Positions 7,658-15,077 of a stretch of DNA of 20,760 nt are shown piece by piece. Numbering within the stretch: position 1 is the stretch's first letter; every line of letters begins with the position of its first letter. This DNA comes from JABIBT01 sp964471565 (GTDB lineage: Archaea > Nanobdellota > Nanobdellia > SCGC-AAA011-G17 > PNOQ01), in NCBI GenBank assembly GCA_964471565.1, contig CAYYFK010000011.1:1-20760 (forward strand), read 5' to 3'. Both the position numbers and the translations under genes were made by a program. A model generated the notes under the pieces. It made no database searches and had not been told where the DNA came from. It saw only the letters and a list, made by a program, of their open reading frames with translations.

Positions 7658-7884
7658 CCACAAGCAACTATAGAAAAGCATTTACGCAATTGGACAAAAA
7701 ACCAGTAAAGAAAGCAAAATACATTAAACATAACAAGCCGAAGGAAAGATCTTGCGGAGTGGCTTTAAGGGAATGTAGGAGATGTGGAAGAAATAGAGGA
7801 CACATACAAAAATATGGTCTTGGTTTGTGTAGACAATGTTTTAGAGAAACAGCAAAAAAATTAGGATTTAAAAAATATATTTGA
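7654..7884 (+). CDS. rps14: 30S ribosomal protein uS14, zinc-binding form
   Basis: Small-subunit head protein. The zinc site is intact: CRRC (C41, C44) and CRQC (C59, C62), with the intervening GRNRGHIQKYGLGL and the following F-R-E-x-A-x-x-x-GFKKY end. An extra cysteine sits at residue 34 (SCGVALRECRRC). At 76 residues it is about 20 longer than most archaeal uS14 (50-57), because of a basic N-terminal extension. The Shine-Dalgarno at 7641-7646 supports the long start, so the extension is probably real. Confidence 0.95.
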   Translation: MTTSNYRKAFTQLDKKPVKKAKYIKHNKPKERSCGVALRECRRCGRNRGHIQKYGLGLCRQCFRETAKKLGFKKYI

Positions 7885-7897
7885 GGTACGAAAAAAA

Positions 7898-8290
7898 ATG
7901 TCACTAAACGATCCATTGGCAAACGCACTTTCACATGTAAAAAATTGTGAAAACGTAGCAAAGAACAAATGCATAATTAGGAATTCATCAAATTTAATTA
8001 AAGAAGTATTTGAAATTTTAAAACAGAAAGGATTTATTGTGAAATATGTTGAGAAAAAGACACCAAAAGGTAACTTTTTGGAAGTAGAACTAAAAGGAGC
8101 AATAAATAATTGTGGAGCAATTAAACCAAGATTTTCTGTAGAAATAGAAGAATACGAAAAATTTGAAAAAAGATATCTTCCAGCAAAAAACTTTGGTATA
8201 ATCATTGTTTCAACAAATCAAGGATTAATGGAACATGAGAAGGCAATGAAAAAAAACTTGGGTGGAAGATTAATAGCTTACTGTTACTAA
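7898..8290 (+). CDS. rps8: 30S ribosomal protein uS8
   Basis: Small-subunit protein binding the central domain of 16S rRNA. Features are DPLANALSHVKNCE at the N-terminus, IKEVFEILKQKGFI, and the C-terminal block with RYLPAKNFGIIIVSTNQGLMEHEKA followed by GGRLIAYCY; the VST-x-x-G-x-M-x-H signature is typical of archaea. The length of 130 is normal. GAGGT at 7883-7887 gives a Shine-Dalgarno 10 nt before the ATG. The 13-nt gap after uS14 is one of the longer ones in this part of the operon. Confidence 0.96.
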   Translation: MSLNDPLANALSHVKNCENVAKNKCIIRNSSNLIKEVFEILKQKGFIVKYVEKKTPKGNFLEVELKGAINNCGAIKPRFSVEIEEYEKFEKRYLPAKNFGIIIVSTNQGLMEHEKAMKKNLGGRLIAYCY

Positions 8291-8291
8291 A

Positions 8292-8837
8292 ATGGCAAAA
8301 TTGAATATAAAAGACAAGGTAGTTGTTCCGGAAGGAGTGAAGGTAACGATAGATGGAATAACAGTTAAAGTTGAAGGAAAAGAAGGAAATTTAGAAAGGA
8401 GAATGGGGCATCCAATGATTAAAATTTTGCCAAATGAGAAAGAAGTAGAGTTTAGTTTAAAGAATGGAACAAAAAGAGAAAAAATGATGTTAAAAACGTT
8501 CAAGGCACACTTGAATAATATGATTATTGGAGTATCTGAGAAATATACTTATAAATTAAAAATATGTTCTGGACACTTTCCAATGAATGTATCTAAAGAA
8601 TCAGATAAAGTAGTAATAAAAAATTTCCTAGGGGAAAAAGTTCCAAGAACTGCAAAAATAGTGGAAGGCGTGAATGTAGAAATTAATGGTCAGGATATTA
8701 TTGTAACAGGAAATAATAAAGAAACAACAGGTCAAACCGCAGCAAATATAGAAAAATCAACAAGACTAACAAATAAAGATAGAAGAAGATTTCAAGACGG
8801 AATATTTATGACTGAGAAAGCAGGAAGTGAAATATGA
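8292..8837 (+). CDS. rpl6: 50S ribosomal protein uL6
   Basis: Large-subunit protein at the base of the stalk near the sarcin-ricin loop. It has the two-repeat fold: VVPEGVKVTIDGITVKVEGKEG in the first half, then the GVSEKYTYKLKICSGHFPM linker and NFLGEKVPRTAKIVEGVNVEINGQDIIVTGNNKE in the second. The end (RRRFQDGIFMTEKAG) is the archaeal and eukaryotic C-terminus. The length of 181 is normal. Its TGA overlaps the eL32 start. Confidence 0.97.
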   Translation: MAKLNIKDKVVVPEGVKVTIDGITVKVEGKEGNLERRMGHPMIKILPNEKEVEFSLKNGTKREKMMLKTFKAHLNNMIIGVSEKYTYKLKICSGHFPMNVSKESDKVVIKNFLGEKVPRTAKIVEGVNVEINGQDIIVTGNNKETTGQTAANIEKSTRLTNKDRRRFQDGIFMTEKAGSEI

Positions 8838-9478
8838 AGGAAAAATTAGAGAAAAGGAATGAAAGTAAAAAAAAGAAACCCACTTTTGCTAGACAGGACT
8901 CTAATAAATATGCTTTCAAAAGTAAATGGAGAAAACCAAGAGGCCTCCATAATAAAAGAAGATTAAACAAAAAAGGACATCAAAAAAATCCTTCAACCGG
9001 ATATGGTTCACCAAAAGAAGTAAAATATTTAACAAGGGATGGGCTAAATAGAGTAGTTATTTTCAATAATCAAGATTTAGAAAAGATAAACAAGGAAAAA
9101 GACATAATTATATTATCCGCTAAATTAGGAACAAAAAAGAAATTGCAACTTTTAAAAGAAATCCAAAAAACTGGATTAAAAGTTGAAAATATAAAAAATA
9201 TTGAATCATATATTAAAGAAAAAGAATCAGATTTTGAAAAAAGAAAAAAACAAAAACTAAAGAAGATTTCAGAAAAAGAAAAATCAAAGAAAGAATCCCT
9301 AAAGAAAGCAAAAGAAAAAGAGGGAGAAGATGGAGAAGATAAACAGAAGGAGATAAAAGAGGAAGTTCTGTCTGGAAAACAAGAACTAAAAAAAGGAAAG
9401 GATATAACTCCAAAGAAGGATACTACTCAAGCAAAAGCTAGTCATCAAGCATCAAGCGTGCCGGGGGCCAAACAATGA
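8834..9478 (+). CDS. rpl32e: 50S ribosomal protein eL32 with long charged C-terminal tail
   Basis: Archaeal/eukaryotic large-subunit protein. The family core occupies about residues 17-125: FARQDSNKYAFKSKWRKPRGLHNKRR, GHQKNPSTGYGSPKEVKYLTRDG, and the alpha/beta end with IIILSAKLGTKKKLQLL. After residue 128 there is a tail of about 85 residues made almost only of Lys, Glu, Asp and Ser, ending in a Gln/Ala/Ser stretch; it is likely disordered or a charged single helix. Usual archaeal eL32 is about 130 residues. The tail ends in local G+C-richer sequence just before eL19. Confidence 0.94.
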   Translation: MKEKLEKRNESKKKKPTFARQDSNKYAFKSKWRKPRGLHNKRRLNKKGHQKNPSTGYGSPKEVKYLTRDGLNRVVIFNNQDLEKINKEKDIIILSAKLGTKKKLQLLKEIQKTGLKVENIKNIESYIKEKESDFEKRKKQKLKKISEKEKSKKESLKKAKEKEGEDGEDKQKEIKEEVLSGKQELKKGKDITPKKDTTQAKASHQASSVPGAKQ

Positions 9479-9933
9479 AGCTCAGAAATCAAAAAAGAAT
9501 TGCAGCAACATTATTGAAAGTTGGGAAAACTAGCGTAAGATTTGATCCTGAGAGATTATCAGATATAAAAGAAGCGATTACCAAATTAGACATGAGAGGT
9601 TTAATCAAGGATGGGGCAGTAAAAGCAAAACCAACTGGAGCAACATCAAGATCAAGATTAAGGAAAAGATTGATTCAAAAAAGAAAAGGAAGACAAAAAG
9701 GCCCAGGAGCAAGAAAAGGTAAAAAAACTGCAAGATTATCTACCAAAGAAGAATGGATGATAAAGGTGAGGGTTCAAAGACAATTTATAAAAGAATTAAA
9801 AGCAAAGAAATCAATCTCTATTAAAACATATAGGAGACTATATGGAAAAATAAAAGGAAACTATTTCAGAAGTAGAAACCATATAAAGTTATACTTAAAC
9901 GAAAATAAATTATTTGAAAATGTCAAGAAATAA
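9475..9933 (+). CDS. rpl19e: 50S ribosomal protein eL19
   Basis: Archaeal/eukaryotic protein that forms an intersubunit bridge. It has the expected KLRNQKRIAATLLKVGKTSVRFDPERL N-terminal domain, the Arg/Lys-rich RSRLRKRLIQKRKGRQKGPGARKGKK stretch (about residues 58-84), and the long C-terminal helix with RRLYGKIKGNYFRSRNHIKLYL. The length of 152 is normal. The start overlaps the eL32 stop (ATGA). Confidence 0.97.
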   Translation: MKLRNQKRIAATLLKVGKTSVRFDPERLSDIKEAITKLDMRGLIKDGAVKAKPTGATSRSRLRKRLIQKRKGRQKGPGARKGKKTARLSTKEEWMIKVRVQRQFIKELKAKKSISIKTYRRLYGKIKGNYFRSRNHIKLYLNENKLFENVKK

Positions 9934-10504
9934 AACATTCACGGTTCCTTTCAAAAGGAAAATAAAGGGTAAAACGGATTATAATAAGAGATTGAAGTAT
10001 CTTAAATCTGGAAAGGTTAGGATTATAGTGAGGTCTTCAAAAAATAGTTTGTTAATACAAGGAATAGATTTTAAAGAAGAAGGAGACAGAATATTATGTT
10101 CTACAAAGTCATCAGAACTAAGAAAAATTGGATGGAAATATAATTTAGGCAATCTTCCTTCAGCATACTTAGTTGGTCTTTATTTTGGAAATAAACATGG
10201 AGACAAAATAAAGGAGGCAATAGTGGATCTAGGATTGAAATCAATAACAAAAGGGGATAGATTATCTGCCGCAATTAAGGGAATCGCTGATTCTGGCATA
10301 AAAATTCCACATTCAGACTCAATCTTCCCAAAAGAAAACAAGATTAATGGTTCAACAATTTCAGAGTATGCAAAATCAATATCATCTAATAAAGAAGCAT
10401 ATGAAAAACAATTTTCAAAATATTTAAAAGATAACGTAAAACCAGAAAACATTGCAGAAGAGTTTGAAAAAACAAAAAAAAGAATACAGGATAAAAAATG
10501 GTAA
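9920..10504 (+). CDS. rpl18: 50S ribosomal protein uL18
   Basis: 5S rRNA-binding protein of the central protuberance. Archaeal features are TFTVPFKRKIKGKTDYNKRLKYLKSGKVRIIVRSS at the N-terminus, the WKYNLGNLPSAYLVGLYFG core, and GIADSGIKIPHSDSIFPKENKINGSTISEYAKSI. I chose the ATG at 9920 (194 residues, 14-nt overlap with eL19). An in-frame TTG at 9914 would add only two residues and has no better ribosome binding site. The stop overlaps the uS5 start. Confidence 0.95.
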   Translation: MSRNKTFTVPFKRKIKGKTDYNKRLKYLKSGKVRIIVRSSKNSLLIQGIDFKEEGDRILCSTKSSELRKIGWKYNLGNLPSAYLVGLYFGNKHGDKIKEAIVDLGLKSITKGDRLSAAIKGIADSGIKIPHSDSIFPKENKINGSTISEYAKSISSNKEAYEKQFSKYLKDNVKPENIAEEFEKTKKRIQDKKW

Positions 10505-11247
10505 GACCGAAACACACTAGGAAGAGAGAATCTCCAGAGGCAAGAAGGGAAGCAATTTTAGAAAAATGGGTCCCAAAAACAGAATTGGGAAAGAAGGTAA
10601 AGGCCGGAGAAATTAAAACGATTGAAGAAGTATTAGATTCTGGTAATAAAATACTTGAAGCGGAGATAGTTGATTCACTTTTGCCTACATTAGAGTATGA
10701 TCTAATCACAATTGGACAATCAAAAGGTAAGTTTGGTGGAGGAAAGAGAAGTATTTGGAAACAAACTCAGAAAAAAACAAAGGAAGGAAATAAACCAAAA
10801 TTTGCCACAGTAGCAGTTATTGGAAATAAAGACGGATATGTTGGGTTAGGATATGGTAAAGCCAAAGAAACAGTCCCAGCTAGAGAAAAAGCAATAAGAA
10901 ATGCTAAATTAAGTATAATGAAAGTAAGAAGGGGCTGTGGTTCCTGGGCATGTGGATGTAGTGAACCCCATTCGATTCCTATAAAGGTTTCTGGGAAGTG
11001 TAGTAGCGTACAAGTTGAGCTAATACCTGCTCCAAAAGGAACAAATCTTACAGTCCAAAAAGAATTAAGAAAAATATTGGGTTTAGCGGGATACAAAGAC
11101 ATATATTCAAAAACAAAAGGTCAAACAGGAACAGCATTAAACTTAGTTAAAGCATGTATAAAGGCATTAAATAAATTAAATTCAATGAAAATTAATAAAG
11201 AATTTATTAAGGATTCAGGATTGAAAGAAGGAAAATTAAATGAATAA
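10498..11247 (+). CDS. rps5: 30S ribosomal protein uS5
   Basis: Small-subunit protein important for decoding accuracy. It carries the double-stranded RNA-binding-like N-terminal part (ATVAVIGNKDGYVGLGYGKAKETVPAREKAIRNAKLSIMKV) and the archaeal signature RRGCGSWACGCSEPHSIPIKVSGKC. The C-terminal S5 fold has GTNLTVQKELRKILGLAGYKDIYSKTKGQTGTALN. The length of 249 is at the upper end for archaea, mainly through a Lys-rich insertion before the core. It starts inside the last codons of uL18 (7-nt overlap). Confidence 0.97.
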   Translation: MVRPKHTRKRESPEARREAILEKWVPKTELGKKVKAGEIKTIEEVLDSGNKILEAEIVDSLLPTLEYDLITIGQSKGKFGGGKRSIWKQTQKKTKEGNKPKFATVAVIGNKDGYVGLGYGKAKETVPAREKAIRNAKLSIMKVRRGCGSWACGCSEPHSIPIKVSGKCSSVQVELIPAPKGTNLTVQKELRKILGLAGYKDIYSKTKGQTGTALNLVKACIKALNKLNSMKINKEFIKDSGLKEGKLNE

Positions 11248-11710
11248 AATTATAATAGTTAGGATATCTGGAAAACAAGGGTTGACAGAAAAGATAAAGT
11301 CTACCTTTAAATTATTAAGATTATATAGCAAATATAACTGCATAATTGTTCCAAATAAACCTCAATACCTTGGAATGATAAAGAAAGTTAAGGATTTTAT
11401 TACTTGGGGAGAAGTAGATGAAAAAACATGTAAGCTTCTACTAGAGAAGAGAGGAAAGCTACCTGGAAATATAAATCTAACAGAATCATATTTAAAAGAA
11501 AAAACAAAGCTATCCATAGATGAGTTTATTAAAGAATTCATGCAAGGAAAGAAAGAATTTAAGGACATACCTGGATTAAAATTATTTTTTAGATTACACC
11601 CGCCAAGGGGAGGATTTGAGAGAAAAGGTACAAAACAACCATACTCCACAGGAGGGGTTTTAGGTTACAGAAAAGAAAAAATAAATGAACTAGTTCAAAA
11701 AATGATTTAA
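11240..11710 (+). CDS. rpl30: 50S ribosomal protein uL30
   Basis: Archaeal-size uL30 (156 residues; bacterial forms are about 60). The N-terminal KIIIVRISGKQGLTEKIKSTFKLLRLYSKYNC and PNKPQYLGMIKKVKDFITWGEVDEKT blocks form the ferredoxin-like core. The C-terminal archaeal and eukaryotic extension ends with FFRLHPPRGGFERKGTKQPYSTGGVLGYR. It overlaps the uS5 end by 8 nt. Confidence 0.95.
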   Translation: MNKIIIVRISGKQGLTEKIKSTFKLLRLYSKYNCIIVPNKPQYLGMIKKVKDFITWGEVDEKTCKLLLEKRGKLPGNINLTESYLKEKTKLSIDEFIKEFMQGKKEFKDIPGLKLFFRLHPPRGGFERKGTKQPYSTGGVLGYRKEKINELVQKMI

Positions 11711-11711
11711 A

Positions 11712-12131
11712 ATGCCAGTTAACAAAAGAAAAAAATCAACAAGGTTTAGAGCAAAAACCACTCACGGATACGGCTCAATGAAAAAAAATAGGGGAGCAGG
11801 TAATCGTGGAGGTAGAGGTATGGCCGGAACAGGAAAGAGGGCAGACCAAAAAAAACCAACAATATTAAAAAAATATGGTCCAAGCTATTTTGGAAAACAC
11901 GGGTTCAATAGGCCTCAGTCTGTAGTAAAAAAAATAAAAGTAATAAATTTAAGTTATATCGAAGAACACGCAGAGAAAAAAGGTTCTGAATATGTTTTTG
12001 ATGCATCAAATTATGATAAGGTTTTAGGAACAGGGAAATTAACTAAAAAAATTAAAATCACATCAAATTCTTTTTCACAATCATCTCTTGAAAAAATAAA
12101 GAAAGCTGGCGGAGAAGCTATAATATGTTAA
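11712..12131 (+). CDS. rpl15: 50S ribosomal protein uL15
   Basis: Large-subunit protein with a glycine- and arginine-rich N-terminal extension that threads into 23S rRNA. TTHGYGSMKKNRGAGNRGG and GMAGTGKRADQKKPTILKKYGPSYFGKHGFNRP are the archaeal signature, followed by a short globular domain ending at AGGEAIIC. The length of 139 is normal. The stop overlaps the secY start by 7 nt, a link usual for this cluster. Confidence 0.96.
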   Translation: MPVNKRKKSTRFRAKTTHGYGSMKKNRGAGNRGGRGMAGTGKRADQKKPTILKKYGPSYFGKHGFNRPQSVVKKIKVINLSYIEEHAEKKGSEYVFDASNYDKVLGTGKLTKKIKITSNSFSQSSLEKIKKAGGEAIIC

Positions 12132-13567
12132 AAAACATTCTAAACAATCTCCCAGAAGTTAAAGCTCCATCAAAAAAAAAGCTGGGATTCAAGGAAAAGT
12201 TAAAATGGACATTAATAATGTTAGTATCTTTTTTTGTTTTATCTATGATTCCTTTATTCGGACTAGGTCAAAATGCGTTAGCTCAATTTGAACAACTATC
12301 TATAATTTTGGGTGCAAATTTTGGATCTATTATGTCTCTAGGAATTGGACCTATTGTAACAGCATCCATTGTGTTGCAGCTATTAACGGGTTCAGGAATA
12401 TTAAATTTAGATTTAACTACAGCCGAAGGAAAAAAGTTTTTTCAAGGATTACAAAAGTTATTGGCAATTTTCTTTATAATTTTCGAAGCATTCATTTATG
12501 TTTTTATGGGAGGTCTTGCTCCAGAAGCAGGATTAGTACCTGCAACCTATTTAACAATGCAATTTATACTGGTATTTCAACTATTCTTAGGCGGAATGTT
12601 AGTATTATTCATGGATGAGGTTGTAAGTAAATGGGGTTTCGGTTCAGGAGTTTCATTGTTTATTGCGGCAGGAGTCTCACAACAGATATTTATTAGAGCA
12701 TTTTCTCCATTGACAAGTGGAGGACAATTCGCATTAGGGTCTGGACTTCCACCAGTAGGTGCGGTTTGGGTTTTCCTAAAATCATTATCAAACGCAGATT
12801 TTTTAGGGGCGGCATTGCCTTTATTTGCAATAATATTCACTTTTTTGGTTTTTGCTTTGTCAGTATATGCCCAAGCAATGAAGGTAGATATCCCTCTCTC
12901 TTTTGGTAGAGTTAGAGGACACGGAATAAGATGGCCTTTAAGATTCATGTATACTTCAAATATTCCTGTTATTTTAGTGGCAGCATTAATCGCTAACATA
13001 CAACTTTGGGCAAGATTACTACAAAATAGAGTTGCAGAGACAGGGGTTATGTCTTGGATTTCACAACATATTTTAGGGCAATTTTCAGGAAGCTCTCCAA
13101 AATCAGGATTAGTTTTTTGGACACACTCGCCAAATATTGTCGGAAGTACAATCCAATGGTTTGCAGGTTCACCGTTTAATTCAATAGAATTATTACAAGC
13201 ACTAACTTACATACTTTTCATGATGGGAGGAGCAGTATTATTCTCTGTTTTTTGGGTACAGACTTCTGGAATGGATGCCAAATCACAAGCAAAACAAATA
13301 ATGGCCTCTGGTTTACAAATTCCAGGATTTAGAAGAGACGAAAGAGTCTTAGAAAAAATACTAAAGAGATATATTACTCCATTAACAATAATGGGAGGAT
13401 TGGCAGTTGGATTATTGGCAGCAATTGCAGATTTATCTGGCGCACTATCTAGAGGTACTGGAATATTACTTACGGTTATGATTATTTACAAATTATATGA
13501 AGAAATAGCGGAACAGCATATGATGGACATGAATCCCGCACTAAGGAAAATGATGGGGGGACAATAA
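12125..13567 (+). CDS. secY: Preprotein translocase subunit SecY
   Basis: Channel-forming subunit of the SecYEG/Sec61 translocon in the cytoplasmic membrane. The 480-residue protein has about ten hydrophobic segments. Seen motifs are the amphipathic N-terminus before TM1, the plug region with GIGPIVTASIVLQLL after TM1, the cytosolic loop SFGRVRGHGIRWPLRFMYTSNIPVI, and the last large loop with IPGFRRDERVLEKILKRYI; the basic loops are ribosome contacts. It keeps its usual place after uL15. The adenylate kinase gene that usually follows is missing. Confidence 0.97.
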   Translation: MLKNILNNLPEVKAPSKKKLGFKEKLKWTLIMLVSFFVLSMIPLFGLGQNALAQFEQLSIILGANFGSIMSLGIGPIVTASIVLQLLTGSGILNLDLTTAEGKKFFQGLQKLLAIFFIIFEAFIYVFMGGLAPEAGLVPATYLTMQFILVFQLFLGGMLVLFMDEVVSKWGFGSGVSLFIAAGVSQQIFIRAFSPLTSGGQFALGSGLPPVGAVWVFLKSLSNADFLGAALPLFAIIFTFLVFALSVYAQAMKVDIPLSFGRVRGHGIRWPLRFMYTSNIPVILVAALIANIQLWARLLQNRVAETGVMSWISQHILGQFSGSSPKSGLVFWTHSPNIVGSTIQWFAGSPFNSIELLQALTYILFMMGGAVLFSVFWVQTSGMDAKSQAKQIMASGLQIPGFRRDERVLEKILKRYITPLTIMGGLAVGLLAAIADLSGALSRGTGILLTVMIIYKLYEEIAEQHMMDMNPALRKMMGGQ

Positions 13568-13569
13568 GG

Positions 13570-13577
13570 TTTAAAAA
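13570..13577 (+). promoter_or_regulatory. TATA box before the DUF106 gene
   Basis: TTTAAAAA begins 3 nt after the secY stop and ends 24 nt before the ATG at 13602. The spacing predicts a leaderless transcript, so DUF106, eL34 and possibly the genes after them can be transcribed apart from the main operon. Confidence 0.65.
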
Positions 13578-13601
13578 CAAACCAATATAGATTAAAGTAA
13601 G

Positions 13602-14042
13602 ATGGTATTCGATTCATTTTTCAATTCAATTTTTGGATGGGCAATAGAAATTTCCCCATTAGTTGGGATAATTGTGGTGTCTTTCGTAATGACACTTGTA
13701 GCAACTTTAATTCATAAGTTTATGACAGATCAAAAACTATTGAAAAATATTAAAGAAGAAATGAAACAAATTAGAAAAGAGATAAAAGAAGCAGCTCAAG
13801 ATCCTACAAAGATGGCCGAGTTAAACAAAAAATCAATGGAAAAATCAATGACGCAAATGAAACACACACTAAAACCAATACTAATAACAATGATTGTCTT
13901 TTTTATATTATTTAGTTGGCTTAGAGCAACCTATGATCCATTAGAAGTTTCTTTATGGTTTATACATAGCTGGTTTTGGGTTTACTTTGTGTTTGCAATA
14001 ATATCGAGCATAATTTTAAGAAAAATACTTAAGGTACATTAA
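13602..14042 (+). CDS. DUF106 / EMC3-like Oxa1-superfamily membrane protein
   Basis: Archaeal member of the Oxa1/YidC/EMC3 superfamily, proposed membrane insertases (family knowledge). The 146 residues show the family layout: TM1 around residues 13-38, a cytosolic coiled-coil hairpin (LLKNIKEEMKQIRKEIKEA then MEKSMTQMKHTLKP, about residues 45-95), and two further TM segments with FFILFSWLRATYDP and a Trp-rich WFIHSWFWVYFVFAII. Its place after SecY is the usual archaeal order and fits a role in membrane-protein insertion at the ribosome-Sec site. Substrates are unknown. Confidence 0.88.
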   Translation: MVFDSFFNSIFGWAIEISPLVGIIVVSFVMTLVATLIHKFMTDQKLLKNIKEEMKQIRKEIKEAAQDPTKMAELNKKSMEKSMTQMKHTLKPILITMIVFFILFSWLRATYDPLEVSLWFIHSWFWVYFVFAIISSIILRKILKVH

Positions 14043-14043
14043 A

Positions 14044-14301
14044 ATGGTTCAAGGAAAAGAAAAATCAAGATCAAAGAGAAGAGTATATGTGAAAACTCCT
14101 GGGGGGAAACTAAAAAAACATTACAGAATAAGAAAACCCTCTCAACTTACTTGCGCAGAGTGTGGAAAAAAATTACTAGGGATACCAAGATTAATTCCTT
14201 CTAAATTCAGATCTTTGCCAAAAACGAAGAAGAGAGCTTCACGACCCTACTCAAACTTATGCAGTAAATGTATGAGAAAAAAATTATTGTCAAAAATATA
14301 A
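14044..14301 (+). CDS. rpl34e: 50S ribosomal protein eL34
   Basis: Archaeal/eukaryotic large-subunit protein with a zinc-finger-like site. The features are RSKRRVYVKTPGGKLKKHYRIRKPS at the N-terminus and two cysteine pairs, C-x2-C in TCAECGKKLLGIP and in LCSKCMRKK, enclosing the Arg/Lys-rich middle. The length of 85 matches archaeal eL34. It starts 1 nt after the DUF106 stop. In most archaea cmk follows; here it does not. Confidence 0.95.
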   Translation: MVQGKEKSRSKRRVYVKTPGGKLKKHYRIRKPSQLTCAECGKKLLGIPRLIPSKFRSLPKTKKRASRPYSNLCSKCMRKKLLSKI

Positions 14302-14366
14302 CTCCAATGATTGAAATGAAGTTTTTTGGCGACAAAAAATAGGATTAACCTCGGAGGTTATGAAAA
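14302..14366 (+). promoter_or_regulatory. eL34-eL14 intergenic gap with hairpin over the eL14 ribosome binding site
   Basis: This 65-nt gap sits where cmk lies in other archaea. It holds an 11-codon reading frame (14307-14342, MIEMKFFGDKK, stop TAG) that I do not call a gene. It also holds the self-complementary AACCT-CGG-AGGTT at 14347-14359. The Shine-Dalgarno GGAGGTT (14353-14359), 7 nt before the eL14 ATG, forms its 3' part, so the hairpin could mask ribosome binding. Confidence 0.5.
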
Positions 14367-14675
14367 ATGATAGAAATAGGAAGAGTATGTATAAAAATTG
14401 CCGGCAGAGATGCTGGAAATACAGCAATTGTAGTAGAAGTAATAGATGATAAATATGTTCTTATTGATGGAAATGTTAGAAGAAGGAAATGTAACATATC
14501 CCATTTAGAACCAATAGATGATGTTCTTAAAATAAAGAAAGGAGCATCTACAGCAGATATAAGAAAAGCAATGACTGTAGCAAAAATTAAAATTATTGAA
14601 AAGAAAAAAATAAAAAAATCACCAAAGAAAAAAATAGAAGAAAAAAAGAAGGTTAAGAAAGATGGAACAAAATAA
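14367..14675 (+). CDS. rpl14e: 50S ribosomal protein eL14
   Basis: Archaeal/eukaryotic large-subunit protein with an SH3-like KOW fold. The N-terminal MIEIGRVCIKIAGRDAGNTAIVVEVIDDKYVLIDGNVRRRKCNISHLEP is diagnostic. After about residue 75 the sequence becomes a Lys-rich tail (IIEKKKIKKSPKKKIEEKKK). The length of 102 is slightly above the usual 75-97. The start is fixed by the Shine-Dalgarno at 14353-14359. The end overlaps prefoldin alpha by 14 nt. Confidence 0.95.
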   Translation: MIEIGRVCIKIAGRDAGNTAIVVEVIDDKYVLIDGNVRRRKCNISHLEPIDDVLKIKKGASTADIRKAMTVAKIKIIEKKKIKKSPKKKIEEKKKVKKDGTK

Positions 14676-15042
14676 AGAAGATGCATCAAAGATGTTGGAA
14701 TACCAGCTTCTTAATCAGCAATTTGGTCAGTTACAACAACAATTACAATCGTTAAATCACCAACTTGAAGAATTAGAACTTCTTGGTTCAGATTTATCTG
14801 AATTAAAAGATCAAAAAGAAGCAAAAACATTCAGTTCATTAGGTGGAGGAATATTTATTGAAACAGAGATAAAAAAATCAGATTCAGTTTTATTAAGTGT
14901 TGGTTCAAACGTTCTAGTAAAAAAGAATAAAGAAGATGCAATAAGAATTATAGGGAAACAAAAGGAAGACTTAAACAGAATAAAGGCACAATTAGAAAAT
15001 GAAGTGAGTAAATTTAATTCACATTTAGCTTCTTTAAAATAA
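14662..15042 (+). CDS. pfdA: Prefoldin alpha subunit
   Basis: Subunit of the prefoldin (GimC) jellyfish-shaped co-chaperone that passes unfolded proteins to the thermosome. Alpha is identified by the order coiled coil (LLNQQFGQLQQQLQSLNHQLEELELL, about residues 17-42), a central two-hairpin beta region (SLGGGIFIETEIKKSDSVLLSVGSNVLVKKNKEDA, residues about 60-94), and a second coiled coil. The beta subunit has only one hairpin. The length of 126 is slightly shorter than average (140-150). It takes the place where cbf5 follows eL14 in many archaea. Confidence 0.9.
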   Translation: MEQNKEDASKMLEYQLLNQQFGQLQQQLQSLNHQLEELELLGSDLSELKDQKEAKTFSSLGGGIFIETEIKKSDSVLLSVGSNVLVKKNKEDAIRIIGKQKEDLNRIKAQLENEVSKFNSHLASLK

Positions 15043-15048
15043 AAATCA

Positions 15049-15055
15049 TTTTAAA
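15049..15055 (+). promoter_or_regulatory. TATA box of the primase gene
   Basis: TTTTAAA ends 22 nt before the primase ATG at 15078, so the transcript is expected to start near the start codon. No Shine-Dalgarno is present, which agrees with leaderless initiation. Confidence 0.55.
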
Positions 15056-15059
15056 CTAA

Positions 15060-15077
15060 CTCCCTTTCTCTCTTTTT
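15060..15077 (+). terminator. Pyrimidine/oligo-T tract after prefoldin alpha
   Basis: A pyrimidine-only run of 18 bases ending in five Ts begins 17 nt after the prefoldin stop. Archaeal RNA polymerase commonly stops at such T-rich tracts without a hairpin. It lies between the primase TATA box and ATG, so it may also be initiator-region sequence for that promoter. Confidence 0.4.

Noticed and set aside
9914..9919. TTG start for uL18, two codons before the ATG
   Set aside because: It adds two residues with no better ribosome binding site. The ATG at 9920 gives the normal N-terminus.
14307..14342. 11-codon frame MIEMKFFGDKK in the eL34-eL14 gap as a gene or cmk remnant
   Set aside because: It is too short to compare, has no ribosome binding site that I can see, and does not show the P-loop expected at a cmk start.
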